This document shows positions 1-8,985 of a stretch of 64,000 nucleotides of DNA, in pieces; within the stretch, counting starts at the first letter, position 1; every line of letters starts with the position of its first letter. This DNA comes from Pseudomonas fluorescens. Its GTDB lineage: Bacteria > Pseudomonadota > Gammaproteobacteria > Pseudomonadales > Pseudomonadaceae. The DNA lies in NCBI RefSeq assembly GCF_900215245.1, contig NZ_LT907842.1:2108001-2172000 (forward strand), written 5' to 3'. The translations under genes and the position numbers were made by a program. Below the pieces are notes generated by a model that saw nothing but the letters and a program-made list of their open reading frames with translations, was not told the DNA's origin and did no database searches.

Positions 1-3000
1 GCCTGAGCGCCTACCTGTTCACCGACCGCGGCCTGTATCGGCCCGGCGAAACGGCGCACCTGGGCATGATCGTGCGCAGCGGCAATTGGAAAGGCGCATT
101 ACAAGGCCTGCCAGTGGAGCTGCAAATCACCGACCCACGGGGCCTGGAAGTCATTCGCCAGCCGCTGAAACTGTCCACCAGCGGTTTTGAAACCTTTGAT
201 TTCCCCAGCAGTGAAGTCGCCCCCGCCGGGGACTACACCGCGACCTTGCAACTGATTGGCCAGAAAAACACGCGCACCGACCTGGGCAGTGTCAGCTTCA
301 AAGTGCGTGATTTCGAGCCAGACCGCATGAAGGTCAGCCTGAGCCTGCACGACACCCCGGTGTTGGGCTGGATTCCACCCGACCAAGTGGTGGCCAAAGT
401 CACCGCGATGCACCTGTTCGGCGCCCCGGCATCGGGCCGTCGCGTCACCGCCAAAATGTCCCTGAGCCCCACACTGGCGGCCTTCGACCGTTACCCCGAG
501 TACCGCTTCCGCCTCAACGACTCGCTGGAAGAAGCCAGCACCGAAGACCTGGCGGAAACCACGGTCGACGACAACGGCCAGGCGCTGCTTGACCTCAACT
601 TGCAACGCTTCGCCAATAGCACCTATCGCCTGCAAGTGATGACCCAAGTGTTCGAAGCTGAAGGTGGCCGTAACGTCGCTGCGCAAAATGCGCTGCTGGT
701 GTCATCCGCGCCTTATCTGGTCGGTGTGAAAAGTCAGGATTCGCTGTCGTACGTTGCCAAAGACGCCCCACGCCAAGTGCAATGGCTGGCCGTCGCGCCG
801 GACCTTACACCCGTGGCGGTGGACGGCCTGACCAGCGAAGTCATCGAGCACCGCTATGTGTCGGTGCTGGTGAAACAGTCCAACGGCACCTACAAGTACG
901 AGTCGCGCATCAAGAACATCAGCCAACCGGCCTCGCCGCTGGTGATGACCAAGGAAGGTGCCAAGCAGCCCCTGAACACCGGCACGCCGGGCGATTTCAC
1001 CCTGCAACTCAAGGACGCCAACGGCAACCTGCTCAACCAGATCGACTACAGCGTGGCCGGGCGCGGCAACACTTCGCGCTCCCTGGAGCGTAACGCCGAG
1101 TTGCAATTGCGCCTGGATAAACGCAGCTACGCCACAGGTGACGAGATCGCGATCAGCATTCGCGCGCCGTACACCGGTGCCGGCTTGATCACCATCGAGC
1201 GTGACAAGGTTTACACACAGCAGTGGTTCAAAGCCGACAGCACCAACAGCGTGCAACATATCCGCGTGCCTGCAGGGCTTGAGGGCAATGCCTACGTCAA
1301 CGTGCAGTTTGTGCGGGACATCGGCTCGTCCGAGGTCTACATGAGCCCGCTGTCCTATGGCGTGGTGCCGTTCAGCATCAACCTGGATGCACGGCGCATG
1401 GCGCTGAAGGTCGAAGGCCCGGCGAAGATTGAGCCGGGGCAGACTCTGGATATCAAGGTCACTGCCGACCGCCCCGGTCGCGCGGTGGTCTACGCGGTGG
1501 ACGAAGGTATCCTGCAAGTGGCGCGCTATCAGACGCCGGACCCGTTGGGCTTCTTCTTCCAGAAGCGTGCGCTTGAAGTCGGCACCAGTCAGATTCTTGA
1601 CCTGATCCTGCCGGAATTCAGCCGCCTGCTCAGTGGCGCAGCACCCGGTGGCGATACAGAAGGCGGCCTGGCCAATCATCTCAACCCGTTCAAGCGTAAG
1701 CATCAGCCGCCAGTGGCCTGGTGGTCTGGGCTGGTGGATTTGCCCGCCGGTGAGACGGTGCTGCATTACCAGGTGCCGGACAGCTTCAACGGCAAGCTGC
1801 ACCTGTTTGCGGTGGCGGTGGATACCGACAGCGTCGGTGTCAGCGAGGCCAATACCGAGGTGCGCGGGCCAATAGTGATAACGCCGAACGTACCAGCGTT
1901 TGTCGCGCCGGGAGATGTGTTCAATGTCAGCGCCGGGGTGTTCAGCAACCTGGAGGCTGCGACGGATGTGAAGTTTGAAGTGCAGACCAGCGACGGCCTC
2001 AACGTGCAGGGCGACAAGGGCAGCACCTTGTCACTGCAACCGCGCAAGGAAGGCACGGCAGAGTTCAAGATCAAGGTCGGCGAAACCCTCGGCTCGGCGG
2101 ACCTGCGTTTTGTCGCGGTATTGCCGGACGGCAAACGCATTCAGGTCGCGGAAACCACGTCGATTCGCCCACTGAGCGAGCAACGCGTGGCCCTGAGCCT
2201 GGGTCGCTTTGACAGCGCCAGTAAAGAACTCAAGCCAACGCGTGAACTGTTCAGCCAATTGCGTGATGTGCAACTGGGTGTGGCGGCCTCACCACTGGTG
2301 TGGGCCAACGGCCTCAAGCATTACCTGGATGACTACGGGTATGCCTGCACCGAACAACTGGTGTCCAAGGCCATGCCGGCGTTGATCTGGGGTGGCACTG
2401 CGCCAGAAGCCGAGCAAGCATTCAGCGGCGCGGTCCGCATGCTGCGCCAACGCCAGAACTCGGCCGGCGGCTTTGGCTTGTGGGCGGCCAACCCGGACGT
2501 GGCGCCGTACGCCAGCCTGTATGCGACTGACTTCCTGATCGAAGCGAGGGAACGCGGGCTACCGGTGCCGGAAGACCTGCTGGTACGCGCCAATGCGTAT
2601 CTGACAGACCTGGCCAATGGTCCGAGTGAAGGCCTGTCGGAATTGCGCAACCGTGCCTACGCCAGCTACTTGCTGAGCCGTCAGGGGATTCTGGTGAGCG
2701 GCGCCTTGAGCGATATCCGCGAGCGCTACGAGAATTACTTCAAGGACGCCTGGCAGGACGACCTGGGCGCCGCTTACCTGGCTGCCAGTTACAAGCTGCT
2801 CAAACAGGATCGCCAGGCGGATGCACTGTTCCGTAAAGTCCCGTGGCGTTCACTTGTGGATAAGTGGGACAGCGACGGCCTGTACTACGACCCGCTGGTG
2901 CACGACGCTGAACACTTGCATCTGTTGGCGCGTCATTTCCCCGAGCTGCTGGACGATGTGCCGACGGCGTTACTGGACAAACTCGGCAAGCGCCTCAACG

Positions 3001-3776
3001 AACAGCGTTACAACTCGCTGTCCGCCGCCCTGTTGCTGCGCGCCCTGGATAACTATGGCCAGCGTGCGCAAAGCGACATGACCCTCAAGGCCACCGCCTG
3101 GCTGGGTAACAAGCAACAGCAACTGCTGGAAATGGCCGGCCAGCCACCGCGCGCCGCCGTGCCGCTCACCACGCAGAAGCTGGTGATGGAAAAATCCGCC
3201 GGCCCAGCCGCGTTCTACATGCTCAGCGAAGCCGGCTTCGATAAGGGTACTCAGCTCAAGCCGATCAACAACGGCCTGGAAATCATCCACGAGTACCTCG
3301 ACCTCAAAGGCGAGCCGGTGAGCAAAGTCGCGGTCGGCGATGAGTTCCTGGTGCGTCTGCGCCTGCGCGCCACCGACCGTGACCAAGTGCAGCAAGTGGC
3401 CGTGGTCGACCTGCTGCCGGGTGGCGTCGAGCCTGTGTATAACGTGCCGCCGGAGCCGGAGTCCGCCAGTACCGATGAAAGCGAGGGTGAAGATTCCGAA
3501 TACGCCGAAACCGCAGACGGCGAAGAAGCCGACACCTGGCAAGCGCCTATCGGCGAGACCGAGCTGAGCAATTGGCAGCCGGACTATGTGGATGTGCGTG
3601 ACGATCGCGTGGTGTTGTACGGCACCGCGCTGCGCGATGTAGGCACGTTCGTCTACCGCGTGCGCGCCACCAACGCAGGTACGTTCAATACGCCACCGGC
3701 CTATGCCGAAGGTATGTACGAAACCACCCTGCAAGGGCGCGGCAAAGTAGGCCAGCTTGAAATTACCAAGCCTTAA
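1..3776 (+). CDS. yfhM: bacterial alpha-2-macroglobulin (YfhM-like), 5' end outside the window
   Basis: The frame is open from base 3, so the gene runs in from the left edge; the first Met, at 66, is internal. The opening residues (FTDRGLYRPGE) are typical of the MG3 region of YfhM-type bacterial alpha-2-macroglobulins. About 1250 residues are visible, against roughly 1500-1650 for whole proteins. The thioester motif CTEQ (Cys codon at 2346) follows a GYA triplet, as in family members that trap attacking proteases covalently; an alpha/alpha-toroid thioester domain and a C-terminal receptor-like domain follow. The family is a periplasmic inner-membrane lipoprotein, but the signal sequence is not in view. 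The stop overlaps the start of pbpC, the usual partner: PBP1C is thought to repair the wall after a breach while the macroglobulin traps invading proteases. Identification is firm. Confidence 0.95.
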   Translation, partial: LSAYLFTDRGLYRPGETAHLGMIVRSGNWKGALQGLPVELQITDPRGLEVIRQPLKLSTSGFETFDFPSSEVAPAGDYTATLQLIGQKNTRTDLGSVSFKVRDFEPDRMKVSLSLHDTPVLGWIPPDQVVAKVTAMHLFGAPASGRRVTAKMSLSPTLAAFDRYPEYRFRLNDSLEEASTEDLAETTVDDNGQALLDLNLQRFANSTYRLQVMTQVFEAEGGRNVAAQNALLVSSAPYLVGVKSQDSLSYVAKDAPRQVQWLAVAPDLTPVAVDGLTSEVIEHRYVSVLVKQSNGTYKYESRIKNISQPASPLVMTKEGAKQPLNTGTPGDFTLQLKDANGNLLNQIDYSVAGRGNTSRSLERNAELQLRLDKRSYATGDEIAISIRAPYTGAGLITIERDKVYTQQWFKADSTNSVQHIRVPAGLEGNAYVNVQFVRDIGSSEVYMSPLSYGVVPFSINLDARRMALKVEGPAKIEPGQTLDIKVTADRPGRAVVYAVDEGILQVARYQTPDPLGFFFQKRALEVGTSQILDLILPEFSRLLSGAAPGGDTEGGLANHLNPFKRKHQPPVAWWSGLVDLPAGETVLHYQVPDSFNGKLHLFAVAVDTDSVGVSEANTEVRGPIVITPNVPAFVAPGDVFNVSAGVFSNLEAATDVKFEVQTSDGLNVQGDKGSTLSLQPRKEGTAEFKIKVGETLGSADLRFVAVLPDGKRIQVAETTSIRPLSEQRVALSLGRFDSASKELKPTRELFSQLRDVQLGVAASPLVWANGLKHYLDDYGYACTEQLVSKAMPALIWGGTAPEAEQAFSGAVRMLRQRQNSAGGFGLWAANPDVAPYASLYATDFLIEARERGLPVPEDLLVRANAYLTDLANGPSEGLSELRNRAYASYLLSRQGILVSGALSDIRERYENYFKDAWQDDLGAAYLAASYKLLKQDRQADALFRKVPWRSLVDKWDSDGLYYDPLVHDAEHLHLLARHFPELLDDVPTALLDKLGKRLNEQRYNSLSAALLLRALDNYGQRAQSDMTLKATAWLGNKQQQLLEMAGQPPRAAVPLTTQKLVMEKSAGPAAFYMLSEAGFDKGTQLKPINNGLEIIHEYLDLKGEPVSKVAVGDEFLVRLRLRATDRDQVQQVAVVDLLPGGVEPVYNVPPEPESASTDESEGEDSEYAETADGEEADTWQAPIGETELSNWQPDYVDVRDDRVVLYGTALRDVGTFVYRVRATNAGTFNTPPAYAEGMYETTLQGRGKVGQLEITKP

Positions 3777-6054
3777 ACGCCTGACGCCGCTGTTGGCAGC
3801 GGCGGTGTTACTGGCGGGGCTGCGGCTGTGGCCCCATGCCCCGCTGGAACAGGCCGTGACGTCGTCACGGGTAGTGCTGGCCGACGACGGCTCGCTGCTG
3901 CGCATGACCTTGGCGGACGACGGACAGTACCGCCTGTGGCTGCCCCTTGAGCGTATGTCGCCGTCACTGGTCGAGGCGTTGCTGCTCAAGGAAGACCGCA
4001 ATTTCTATTGGCACCCGGGCATCAATCCCCCCGCGCTGCTGCGCGCGGCCGCGGCCACCTACAGCGGTGGCCAGCGCCAGGGCGGCTCGACACTGAGCAT
4101 GCAACTGGCGCGCCGCCTGTGGGACCTCAACACTCGCCAAGTACCGGGCAAGTTGCAGCAGATGGCATTGGCGCTGTGGCTGGAAGCGCGCTACAGCAAG
4201 CACGACATCCTTGAGGCCTATCTGAACCTGGCGCCCATGGGCGGCAATATCGAAGGCGCCGAGGCGGCCAGTCGCATTTATTTCGGCAAGTCGGCGGCAC
4301 AGCTATCGTTGTCCGAAGCCTTGGCGTTGGCGGTGATTCCGCAACAGCCGGGTCGGCGTGCGCGCTTCGGGCCATCGCTGCAACATGCACGGCTGCGATT
4401 GATGACTGAATGGCGCGAAACCTATCCACAGGACCCGCGCAACGCCAGTTTGCTCGACTTGCCCCTGGAGGCGCGCAACCGCCAGCAAATTCCTTTTCTG
4501 GCGCCACACCTGAGCGAACAACTGTTGGCGTCCCAGGCCGGCAACGAACTCAACACCACGCTTAACTTGCCCTTACAGCAATTGCTCGAACGCCTGATCA
4601 CAGGCTTTATTGCCGAACGGCGCAGTACAGGTGTGGAAAACGCCACAGCGATCCTGATCGACAGCCGCGACCAGAGCGTCAAGGCCTTGGTGGGTTCTGC
4701 GGATTACTTATCCACAAGCATCCACGGCCAGGTCAACGGCGTGTTATCACGCCGCTCACCCGGGTCGACGCTCAAGCCATTTCTGTACGGGCTGGCGCTG
4801 GATCAGGGGGTGATCCACCCCATGAGTATCCTCAAGGACTTGCCGAGTAACTTCGGCTACTTCCAGCCGGAAAATTTCGACGGTAGCTTTGTCGGGCCAC
4901 TGACGGCGCGGGATGCTTTGATCCGCAGTCGCAATATCCCGGCGGTGTGGCTCGCCAGCCAAGTGCAGTCGCCTTCACTGTATGGGTTGCTGCAACGTGC
5001 CGGCATCAAAGGGTTGCGCAACGAAAGCCATTACGGCCTGGCGCTGGCCTTGGGCGGCGGCGAGATGACACCGGAAGAGCTCGCGCGCTTGTATGTGATG
5101 CTGGCCGGTGACGGGCATTTGCGGCCGTTGCGCTATTTGCAGGAACAACCGCAAGCCACCGGTGCGCAGTTGCTCACGCCCCAGGCCGCATTTATGGTGC
5201 GCGACATGCTACGGCGCAACCCACGCCCGGATGGCTTGCCCGGCCGCCACTGGCGCACCGCCTGGAAAACCGGCACGTCTTGGGGGTTTCACGATGCCTG
5301 GAGCGCAGGCTTGGTCGGCCCGTACGTGCTGGTGGTGTGGGTGGGTAACTTTGATGGCCGACCGAACCCGGCGTTTATCGGTGCCAAGACCGCTGCGCCG
5401 TTGTTCTTTCGGATCGCCGACGCCTTGCCTCTGGCGCTGCCCAATGTCGTGATTAAAGCCGACAAGCCGCCCGCCGGGCTGGTGCGCATTGATGTTTGCG
5501 CCGCCTCCGGCGAGTTACCCAACCGCTGGTGCCCGCAGACGCGCAAGACTTGGTACATTCCCGGCGTGTCACCGATTCGCGTGTCCAACCTGCACCGCCC
5601 GGTACTGATCGACACGCGTACCGGCAAGGCCGCGTGCCCGCCGTTCGATGCACAATACACCCGCCAAGAAGTCTTCGAGTTCTGGCCCAGTGACGTGCAG
5701 CGCCTGTACCGGGCAGCCGGCCTGCCTCGACGTACGCCGCCCAACGTGATGAAGAACTGCCAACCCAACCGCATCAGCGATCAAACCGAAGCGCCGCAGA
5801 TACGCTCGCCGCTGACGCAGGTGAGCTATCAGTTGCGTCTGTCCCAGCCGCAGGAAAGTATCCCACTCACTGCCAATGCGGCCAGCGATGCGGCGACGCT
5901 GTATTGGTTTGCCGACCAGACCCTGATCGGCCAGGGCCCGCCGCAAGCCACACTGAACTGGCGGCCGGGCAAGTCGGGGGAATACCGGCTGCGGGTCAGT
6001 GATGATCAGGGACGCAGTGCGAGCCGTGGGTTGAAGGTGGAGTTTGTGCCGTGA
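3757..6054 (+). CDS. pbpC: penicillin-binding protein 1C (bifunctional transglycosylase/transpeptidase)
   Basis: This 765-residue protein has the full PBP1C layout. An N-terminal membrane anchor (about residues 8-25) is followed by a GT51 transglycosylase domain with EDRNFYWHPG (from E79) and GGSTLSMQLAR (from residue 109). The transpeptidase domain has STLK (Ser337, Lys340), SRN (from Ser391) and KTGT (from Lys504), and a C-terminal BiPBP_C-type domain ends the protein. It polymerises and cross-links peptidoglycan on the periplasmic side. The start is a TTG that overlaps the last codons of the macroglobulin gene by 20 bases, implying translational coupling; no ATG is available nearby. All catalytic motifs are intact, so the protein should be active. 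Confidence 0.96.
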   Translation: MKLPSLKRLTPLLAAAVLLAGLRLWPHAPLEQAVTSSRVVLADDGSLLRMTLADDGQYRLWLPLERMSPSLVEALLLKEDRNFYWHPGINPPALLRAAAATYSGGQRQGGSTLSMQLARRLWDLNTRQVPGKLQQMALALWLEARYSKHDILEAYLNLAPMGGNIEGAEAASRIYFGKSAAQLSLSEALALAVIPQQPGRRARFGPSLQHARLRLMTEWRETYPQDPRNASLLDLPLEARNRQQIPFLAPHLSEQLLASQAGNELNTTLNLPLQQLLERLITGFIAERRSTGVENATAILIDSRDQSVKALVGSADYLSTSIHGQVNGVLSRRSPGSTLKPFLYGLALDQGVIHPMSILKDLPSNFGYFQPENFDGSFVGPLTARDALIRSRNIPAVWLASQVQSPSLYGLLQRAGIKGLRNESHYGLALALGGGEMTPEELARLYVMLAGDGHLRPLRYLQEQPQATGAQLLTPQAAFMVRDMLRRNPRPDGLPGRHWRTAWKTGTSWGFHDAWSAGLVGPYVLVVWVGNFDGRPNPAFIGAKTAAPLFFRIADALPLALPNVVIKADKPPAGLVRIDVCAASGELPNRWCPQTRKTWYIPGVSPIRVSNLHRPVLIDTRTGKAACPPFDAQYTRQEVFEFWPSDVQRLYRAAGLPRRTPPNVMKNCQPNRISDQTEAPQIRSPLTQVSYQLRLSQPQESIPLTANAASDAATLYWFADQTLIGQGPPQATLNWRPGKSGEYRLRVSDDQGRSASRGLKVEFVP

Positions 6055-6074
6055 CCCAGCGAAACACGTGGCCT

Positions 6075-6434
6075 CTAGGCGCCGACCTCCACGTAACAGG
6101 ACTCGCCGCCGCCCGTCGCACCTGACAGCCACCCCCACACAAAACTCAACGTAGTGCGCCCGGCAGAATCAAGGCCTACCGTGCCCCGGGACCAACCGGC
6201 CAACAGCTCACCTTCGGTGTTCAGGCACTGATAAAGCAGCTCAATGCTGTCGGGCCCGGTGACACGTCCGACCTGCTGGCCTATACGGATTCGACCGCCT
6301 TGGTAAGTGCCCGAAACAGCGTCCCCATCGACACGGTAGTGAAACACGGTGCCGGTACCGGAGAGCCCTTGGGTGTTGCTGGCGACTATAAATCGGCGGT
6401 TGTTCAAGCGTTCGTGAACGAGGCACGGTTGCAT
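6075..6434 (-). CDS. conserved small protein often labelled 'n-acetylglutamate synthase'
   Basis: This ORF of up to 119 residues contains NNRRF, then GGRI and a run of short beta strands ending GGGESCYVEVGA. The pattern matches a widespread family of about 110 residues that databases often call n-acetylglutamate synthase without biochemical support. Homologues begin close to the NNRRF motif, so a TTG at 6407 may be the real start rather than the ATG at 6434. It converges on pbpC with only 20 bases between the stops. Its 5' side lies about 45 bases from the left end of the Tn7-like island, so the insertion probably separated it from its native promoter. Enzymatic function is unproven. Confidence 0.75.
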   Translation of the reverse strand: MQPCLVHERLNNRRFIVASNTQGLSGTGTVFHYRVDGDAVSGTYQGGRIRIGQQVGRVTGPDSIELLYQCLNTEGELLAGWSRGTVGLDSAGRTTLSFVWGWLSGATGGGESCYVEVGA

Positions 6435-6478
6435 CGACGACGCATCCTTTCGATAGGGCCTGGAGACGCGACGGTGAA

Positions 6479-6611
6479 TTTAGAGAATTAAAACTGTCGC
6501 TGACATGCCCGAATTTACGCGCCCCCATCTAGTGGCGAAGGAAACGCAAAACTGTCGCAATCGTCCAAATCGCCCTTGGCACCACATGCTCTAGAGAATT
6601 AAAACTGTCGC
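6479..6611 (+). mobile_element. left end of the Tn7-like element with three putative TnsB sites
   Basis: The 20-mer tagagaattaaaactgtcgc occurs at 6481-6500 and again, identical, at 6592-6611. A partial copy sharing aaaactgtcgc lies at 6548-6558. The same 20-mer occurs in inverted orientation at the other end of the island (44380-44399), which identifies these as terminal TnsB-binding repeats. Three spaced sites match the left-end architecture known for Tn7. The exact terminal base is not certain: the two ends stay identical for three more bases outside the 20-mer, and no 5-bp target duplication can be recognised. Confidence 0.8.
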
Positions 6612-6682
6612 AGCCAAATACGCTGCGGCCTTCCGTCCGGTCATGAGCATTCGTCGAGGGAGAGGCTAACCTAAGGTGTCGG

Positions 6683-6904
6683 CTAGGCGATACGTCCAAA
6701 TCTGACAGCAAGGTCTGGCGTTAAGTCAAAGCCCTTCTCCACATAGGCCTCGAGCGCAGAAAGCGTTCTTTCCCGGAAACTGCTGCGGTTCAGTGCTTGA
6801 ATCTCCAACTGGCGCTTCACAGGTTCTTCAACGTCCAGCGCCCAGATTTCGCTAAGCGCTTCATCCACGCGACCACATACTGCTAGCCCTACGTGAGCCA
6901 GCAC
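6683..6904 (-). CDS. hypothetical small protein
   Basis: This 73-residue ORF has alternating charged and hydrophobic residues suggesting helices (KRQLEIQALNRSSFRERTLSALEAYVEKGFD region). It lies just inside the left transposon end, pointing outward and divergent from the lipoprotein genes. I do not recognise a family. It could be a relic of a longer gene or a chance ORF. Confidence 0.3.
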   Translation of the reverse strand: MLAHVGLAVCGRVDEALSEIWALDVEEPVKRQLEIQALNRSSFRERTLSALEAYVEKGFDLTPDLAVRFGRIA

Positions 6905-6995
6905 TGGCGCTTTGGTCGGCGCTGGCTATATTCATTTTGCGTCCAAAACATTTTTCCGAAGTACAGATCAACCTTGGCCCAACAGGGGTACCCCC

Positions 6996-7340
6996 ATGTC
7001 CGTGCATACCGCCATGGCCGGCAGCTTGGGATTACTCCTGTGCATGCCGGGTTGTACTGTCGTGAATGTCTATGAAGATGGAATCCGCACCGAGCGGCAG
7101 GTCGGGTTGCTCAGCAGTAATCCTGCCAAGGCCTTGTCCGGTGCCCCCGCCTACATCGAAACCCGAGGTTTTGGCGTCGTCCCCGGCGCCAAGGGCCTTT
7201 CGATCGGCTATATGGAGGAAACCACCATCAGCCTCGCGGATACGCGCTGTGTCGCCGTGTTTATAAAGCCGACGCGTGAAACGATGGATGCGCTCACCGC
7301 CGCCGCTGTCGACTTGACGCGGCTCTGCACTTATCCCTGA
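6996..7340 (+). CDS. small putative lipoprotein
   Basis: The ORF can extend upstream to 6912, but the ATG at 6996 follows AGGGG at a suitable distance and gives a proper N-terminal signal: a hydrophobic stretch, then MPGC as a plausible lipobox (SLGLLLCMPGC). That leaves a mature protein of about 95 residues with two further cysteines and no recognised domain. The next gene, another lipoprotein candidate, begins 15 bases downstream, and a third secreted protein follows, so the three look like one operon for envelope proteins. Function unknown. Confidence 0.65.
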   Translation: MSVHTAMAGSLGLLLCMPGCTVVNVYEDGIRTERQVGLLSSNPAKALSGAPAYIETRGFGVVPGAKGLSIGYMEETTISLADTRCVAVFIKPTRETMDALTAAAVDLTRLCTYP

Positions 7341-7354
7341 ATGAGGGTTGGTCC

Positions 7355-8287
7355 ATGTATAGAAAACTGGGTATCGCTTGCATGCTAGTTTCCGGGTGCT
7401 CGCCGTTGCAGCAGGCGCCGTTGATGTATACGTCGAAGCAGACGCTGGGGATTGATTTGACGACGCCGACGGCCGAGTCCCCGAGCCTGACGTTCAATCT
7501 GGGGTTCATGAACCTGGACGCGGTATATATTCCGTTAGCGGTTTCGAAGAGGCCGGAAAGTACGATGCACTTCGGCATTGAACAGATTTTTGCGACGCAT
7601 GGGAGTGGGGGCACGGAGGCTGAGGTCAATGCACAACCGACCCCAGCAACCGATAAAGTAGTGGTTAACAACACTCAGAAGGCTGCGGAAGTCAAAGCGG
7701 CCACTGAAGAATTGCAACGAGCAACGCAGGAGGAGGCCAAAACCACGGCCCAAGTAAATGCCTTGCCGAGCAACTTGCAAGAGTACTCCGCTACCGTCCA
7801 GTCAGCGGGAGTAAATACAGCACGCATAAAACCGATCGCCGAGAGGCTACTCGCCAATCTCAATGCATTGAAAGTTCCCTCCGCTATCATCCAGAAAGTT
7901 GAGACTGGCAAGCCGCTGACTTCAGTCGACAAAGAGGCCAGCCTTAGCAAGGCACAGGAGCAACAGTGGTTGGCAGCCGCCGACACGAGCGTAGCGCAAG
8001 CCCACTATGGCCAGGTCTACTCTGATATGCAGAAGGACTCCATGTCCGTCTTCAGCACCTTCGGCACAACCTTCGGTCACACGACTGGCGATTCAGGCCT
8101 GTCCAACCGCATCGGCAAAGTCTTCTCCACCGGCATCGCCGCACAGAACCTGACCCGGCATCTCGAAACGTCGAGCCTGCTGGAGCAGTGCGCAAAATTA
8201 CTGGCCCTCGCGAAGAACGAGACCCAGCAAGGCCAAGTCCTCACCCTCTGCACCGCACAGTCGACCAAGCCAGCAGCAGTCGAATAG
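7355..8287 (+). CDS. putative lipoprotein with coiled-coil segment
   Basis: This 310-residue protein starts MYRKLGIACMLVSGC, a short signal with a clear lipobox (LVSGC), so it is probably anchored in the outer membrane. A beta-rich N-terminal part precedes an Ala/Glu/Gln-rich helical stretch (about residues 105-145, KAAEVKAATEELQRATQEEAK region), then an alpha-helical C-terminal half. I do not recognise the family. It sits in a tight operon with the small lipoprotein before it and the truncated secreted protein after it, 15 bases apart on each side. Confidence 0.65.
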   Translation: MYRKLGIACMLVSGCSPLQQAPLMYTSKQTLGIDLTTPTAESPSLTFNLGFMNLDAVYIPLAVSKRPESTMHFGIEQIFATHGSGGTEAEVNAQPTPATDKVVVNNTQKAAEVKAATEELQRATQEEAKTTAQVNALPSNLQEYSATVQSAGVNTARIKPIAERLLANLNALKVPSAIIQKVETGKPLTSVDKEASLSKAQEQQWLAAADTSVAQAHYGQVYSDMQKDSMSVFSTFGTTFGHTTGDSGLSNRIGKVFSTGIAAQNLTRHLETSSLLEQCAKLLALAKNETQQGQVLTLCTAQSTKPAAVE

Positions 8288-8302
8288 CCTTACTAACCAG
8301 CG

Positions 8303-8590
8303 ATGCGGGCCAACGTCAATACTCAATCTGCCCTTGCGCAACAGGCGGCCCCATTGAGTCGATCGGCACTGACTCCATCGCTGTTCTGCCTCTTGCTCGC
8401 CATGCTCTGCGGCCCCGCCAAGGCGGAGCCGTACCGGGTCATCAACGAGGAATGGAGGTCGCGGTGGGAATGGCAGTCACCTGCCACCCCCTCCCACAGA
8501 TCCGTACGTGCAGAATTACCGCATACGGCTCCCGCCTTGGGTTTTGACGCCGAAGGGGGATCATGGGTGTTGCGGCTGATGCAGAATTGA
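8303..8590 (+). pseudogene. secreted protein gene truncated by intron and IS debris
   Basis: The ORF begins with a convincing signal peptide (LFCLLLAMLCGPAKA, cleavage before EPYRV) and is third in the lipoprotein operon. After about 50 codons the frame runs into the reverse complement of a group II intron 3' end (about 8461-8531) and then into IS21-like terminal repeat sequence, where it stops. The last 45 residues are therefore almost certainly not native. The original protein was probably longer and is lost. Confidence 0.6.
8461..8531 (-). mobile_element. group II intron 3'-end relic (domains V and VI)
   Basis: Read on the minus strand, GAGCCGTATGCG ... GCACGTACGGATC (8531 to about 8499) has the length and pairing of a domain V hairpin, including the GAGC base and the CGGNTC closing strand. 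The expected GAAA tetraloop is degraded. It is followed by a second hairpin (GGTGGCAG-GTGA-CTGCC) in the position of domain VI. No reverse transcriptase ORF or intron 5' part is present nearby, so this is a dead fragment. Confidence 0.65.
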
Positions 8591-8820
8591 CCCAACTGCC
8601 GAAATTTACCTGACCCAAGCTTCTACTTCGTAAAGCGCTAGCAGGTATGACTTTAGGCTGAATGCTTATGGGGCAAGCAGGTGTTGGCGCTAACGCCGAA
8701 TTGACCCAGTGGCCGATGCCACAACTGACCTACCCCAATCGGAAAAAATCCAGCACTAGTAATGGTTTACAAGGTAGGAGCCTGAGTCAGTGAAATCTCG
8801 GTAACTGGGTCAATCCTGCT
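8566..8820. repeat. IS21-like terminal repeat debris
   Basis: Two direct copies of a degenerate motif (gttggcgctaacgccgaa followed by ttgaccca) lie at about 8568-8606 and 8683-8712. An inverted tail (aactgggtcaatcc) lies at about 8805-8818. Clusters of TTGACCCAG-type repeats are typical of IS21-family ends. No istA or istB ORF is present, so these are remnants. The rest of the gene-free stretch up to 8985 shows nothing else recognisable. Confidence 0.5.
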
Positions 8821-8985
8821 CTGGCGATAATAGGCTCATCTCAAACAGATAGGAAAAAACGCTGCACCACCGCAAAGTCGCGTGCTTCAGCTAGGACTGG
8901 CAGTTCTGCGATCAAGATGCCAGCATCGCAGCAGTACCTGAATACACGATAGTGGTTGATCCCCACCTCAAGTTTGGAGTCTTGA

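Noticed and set aside
702..1802. 366-codon ORF antisense to the macroglobulin gene
   Set aside because: His- and Gln-rich shadow translation without any recognisable domain.
8461..8531. Retron or intact group II intron
   Set aside because: Only the domain V/VI-like end is present; there is no reverse transcriptase ORF nearby.
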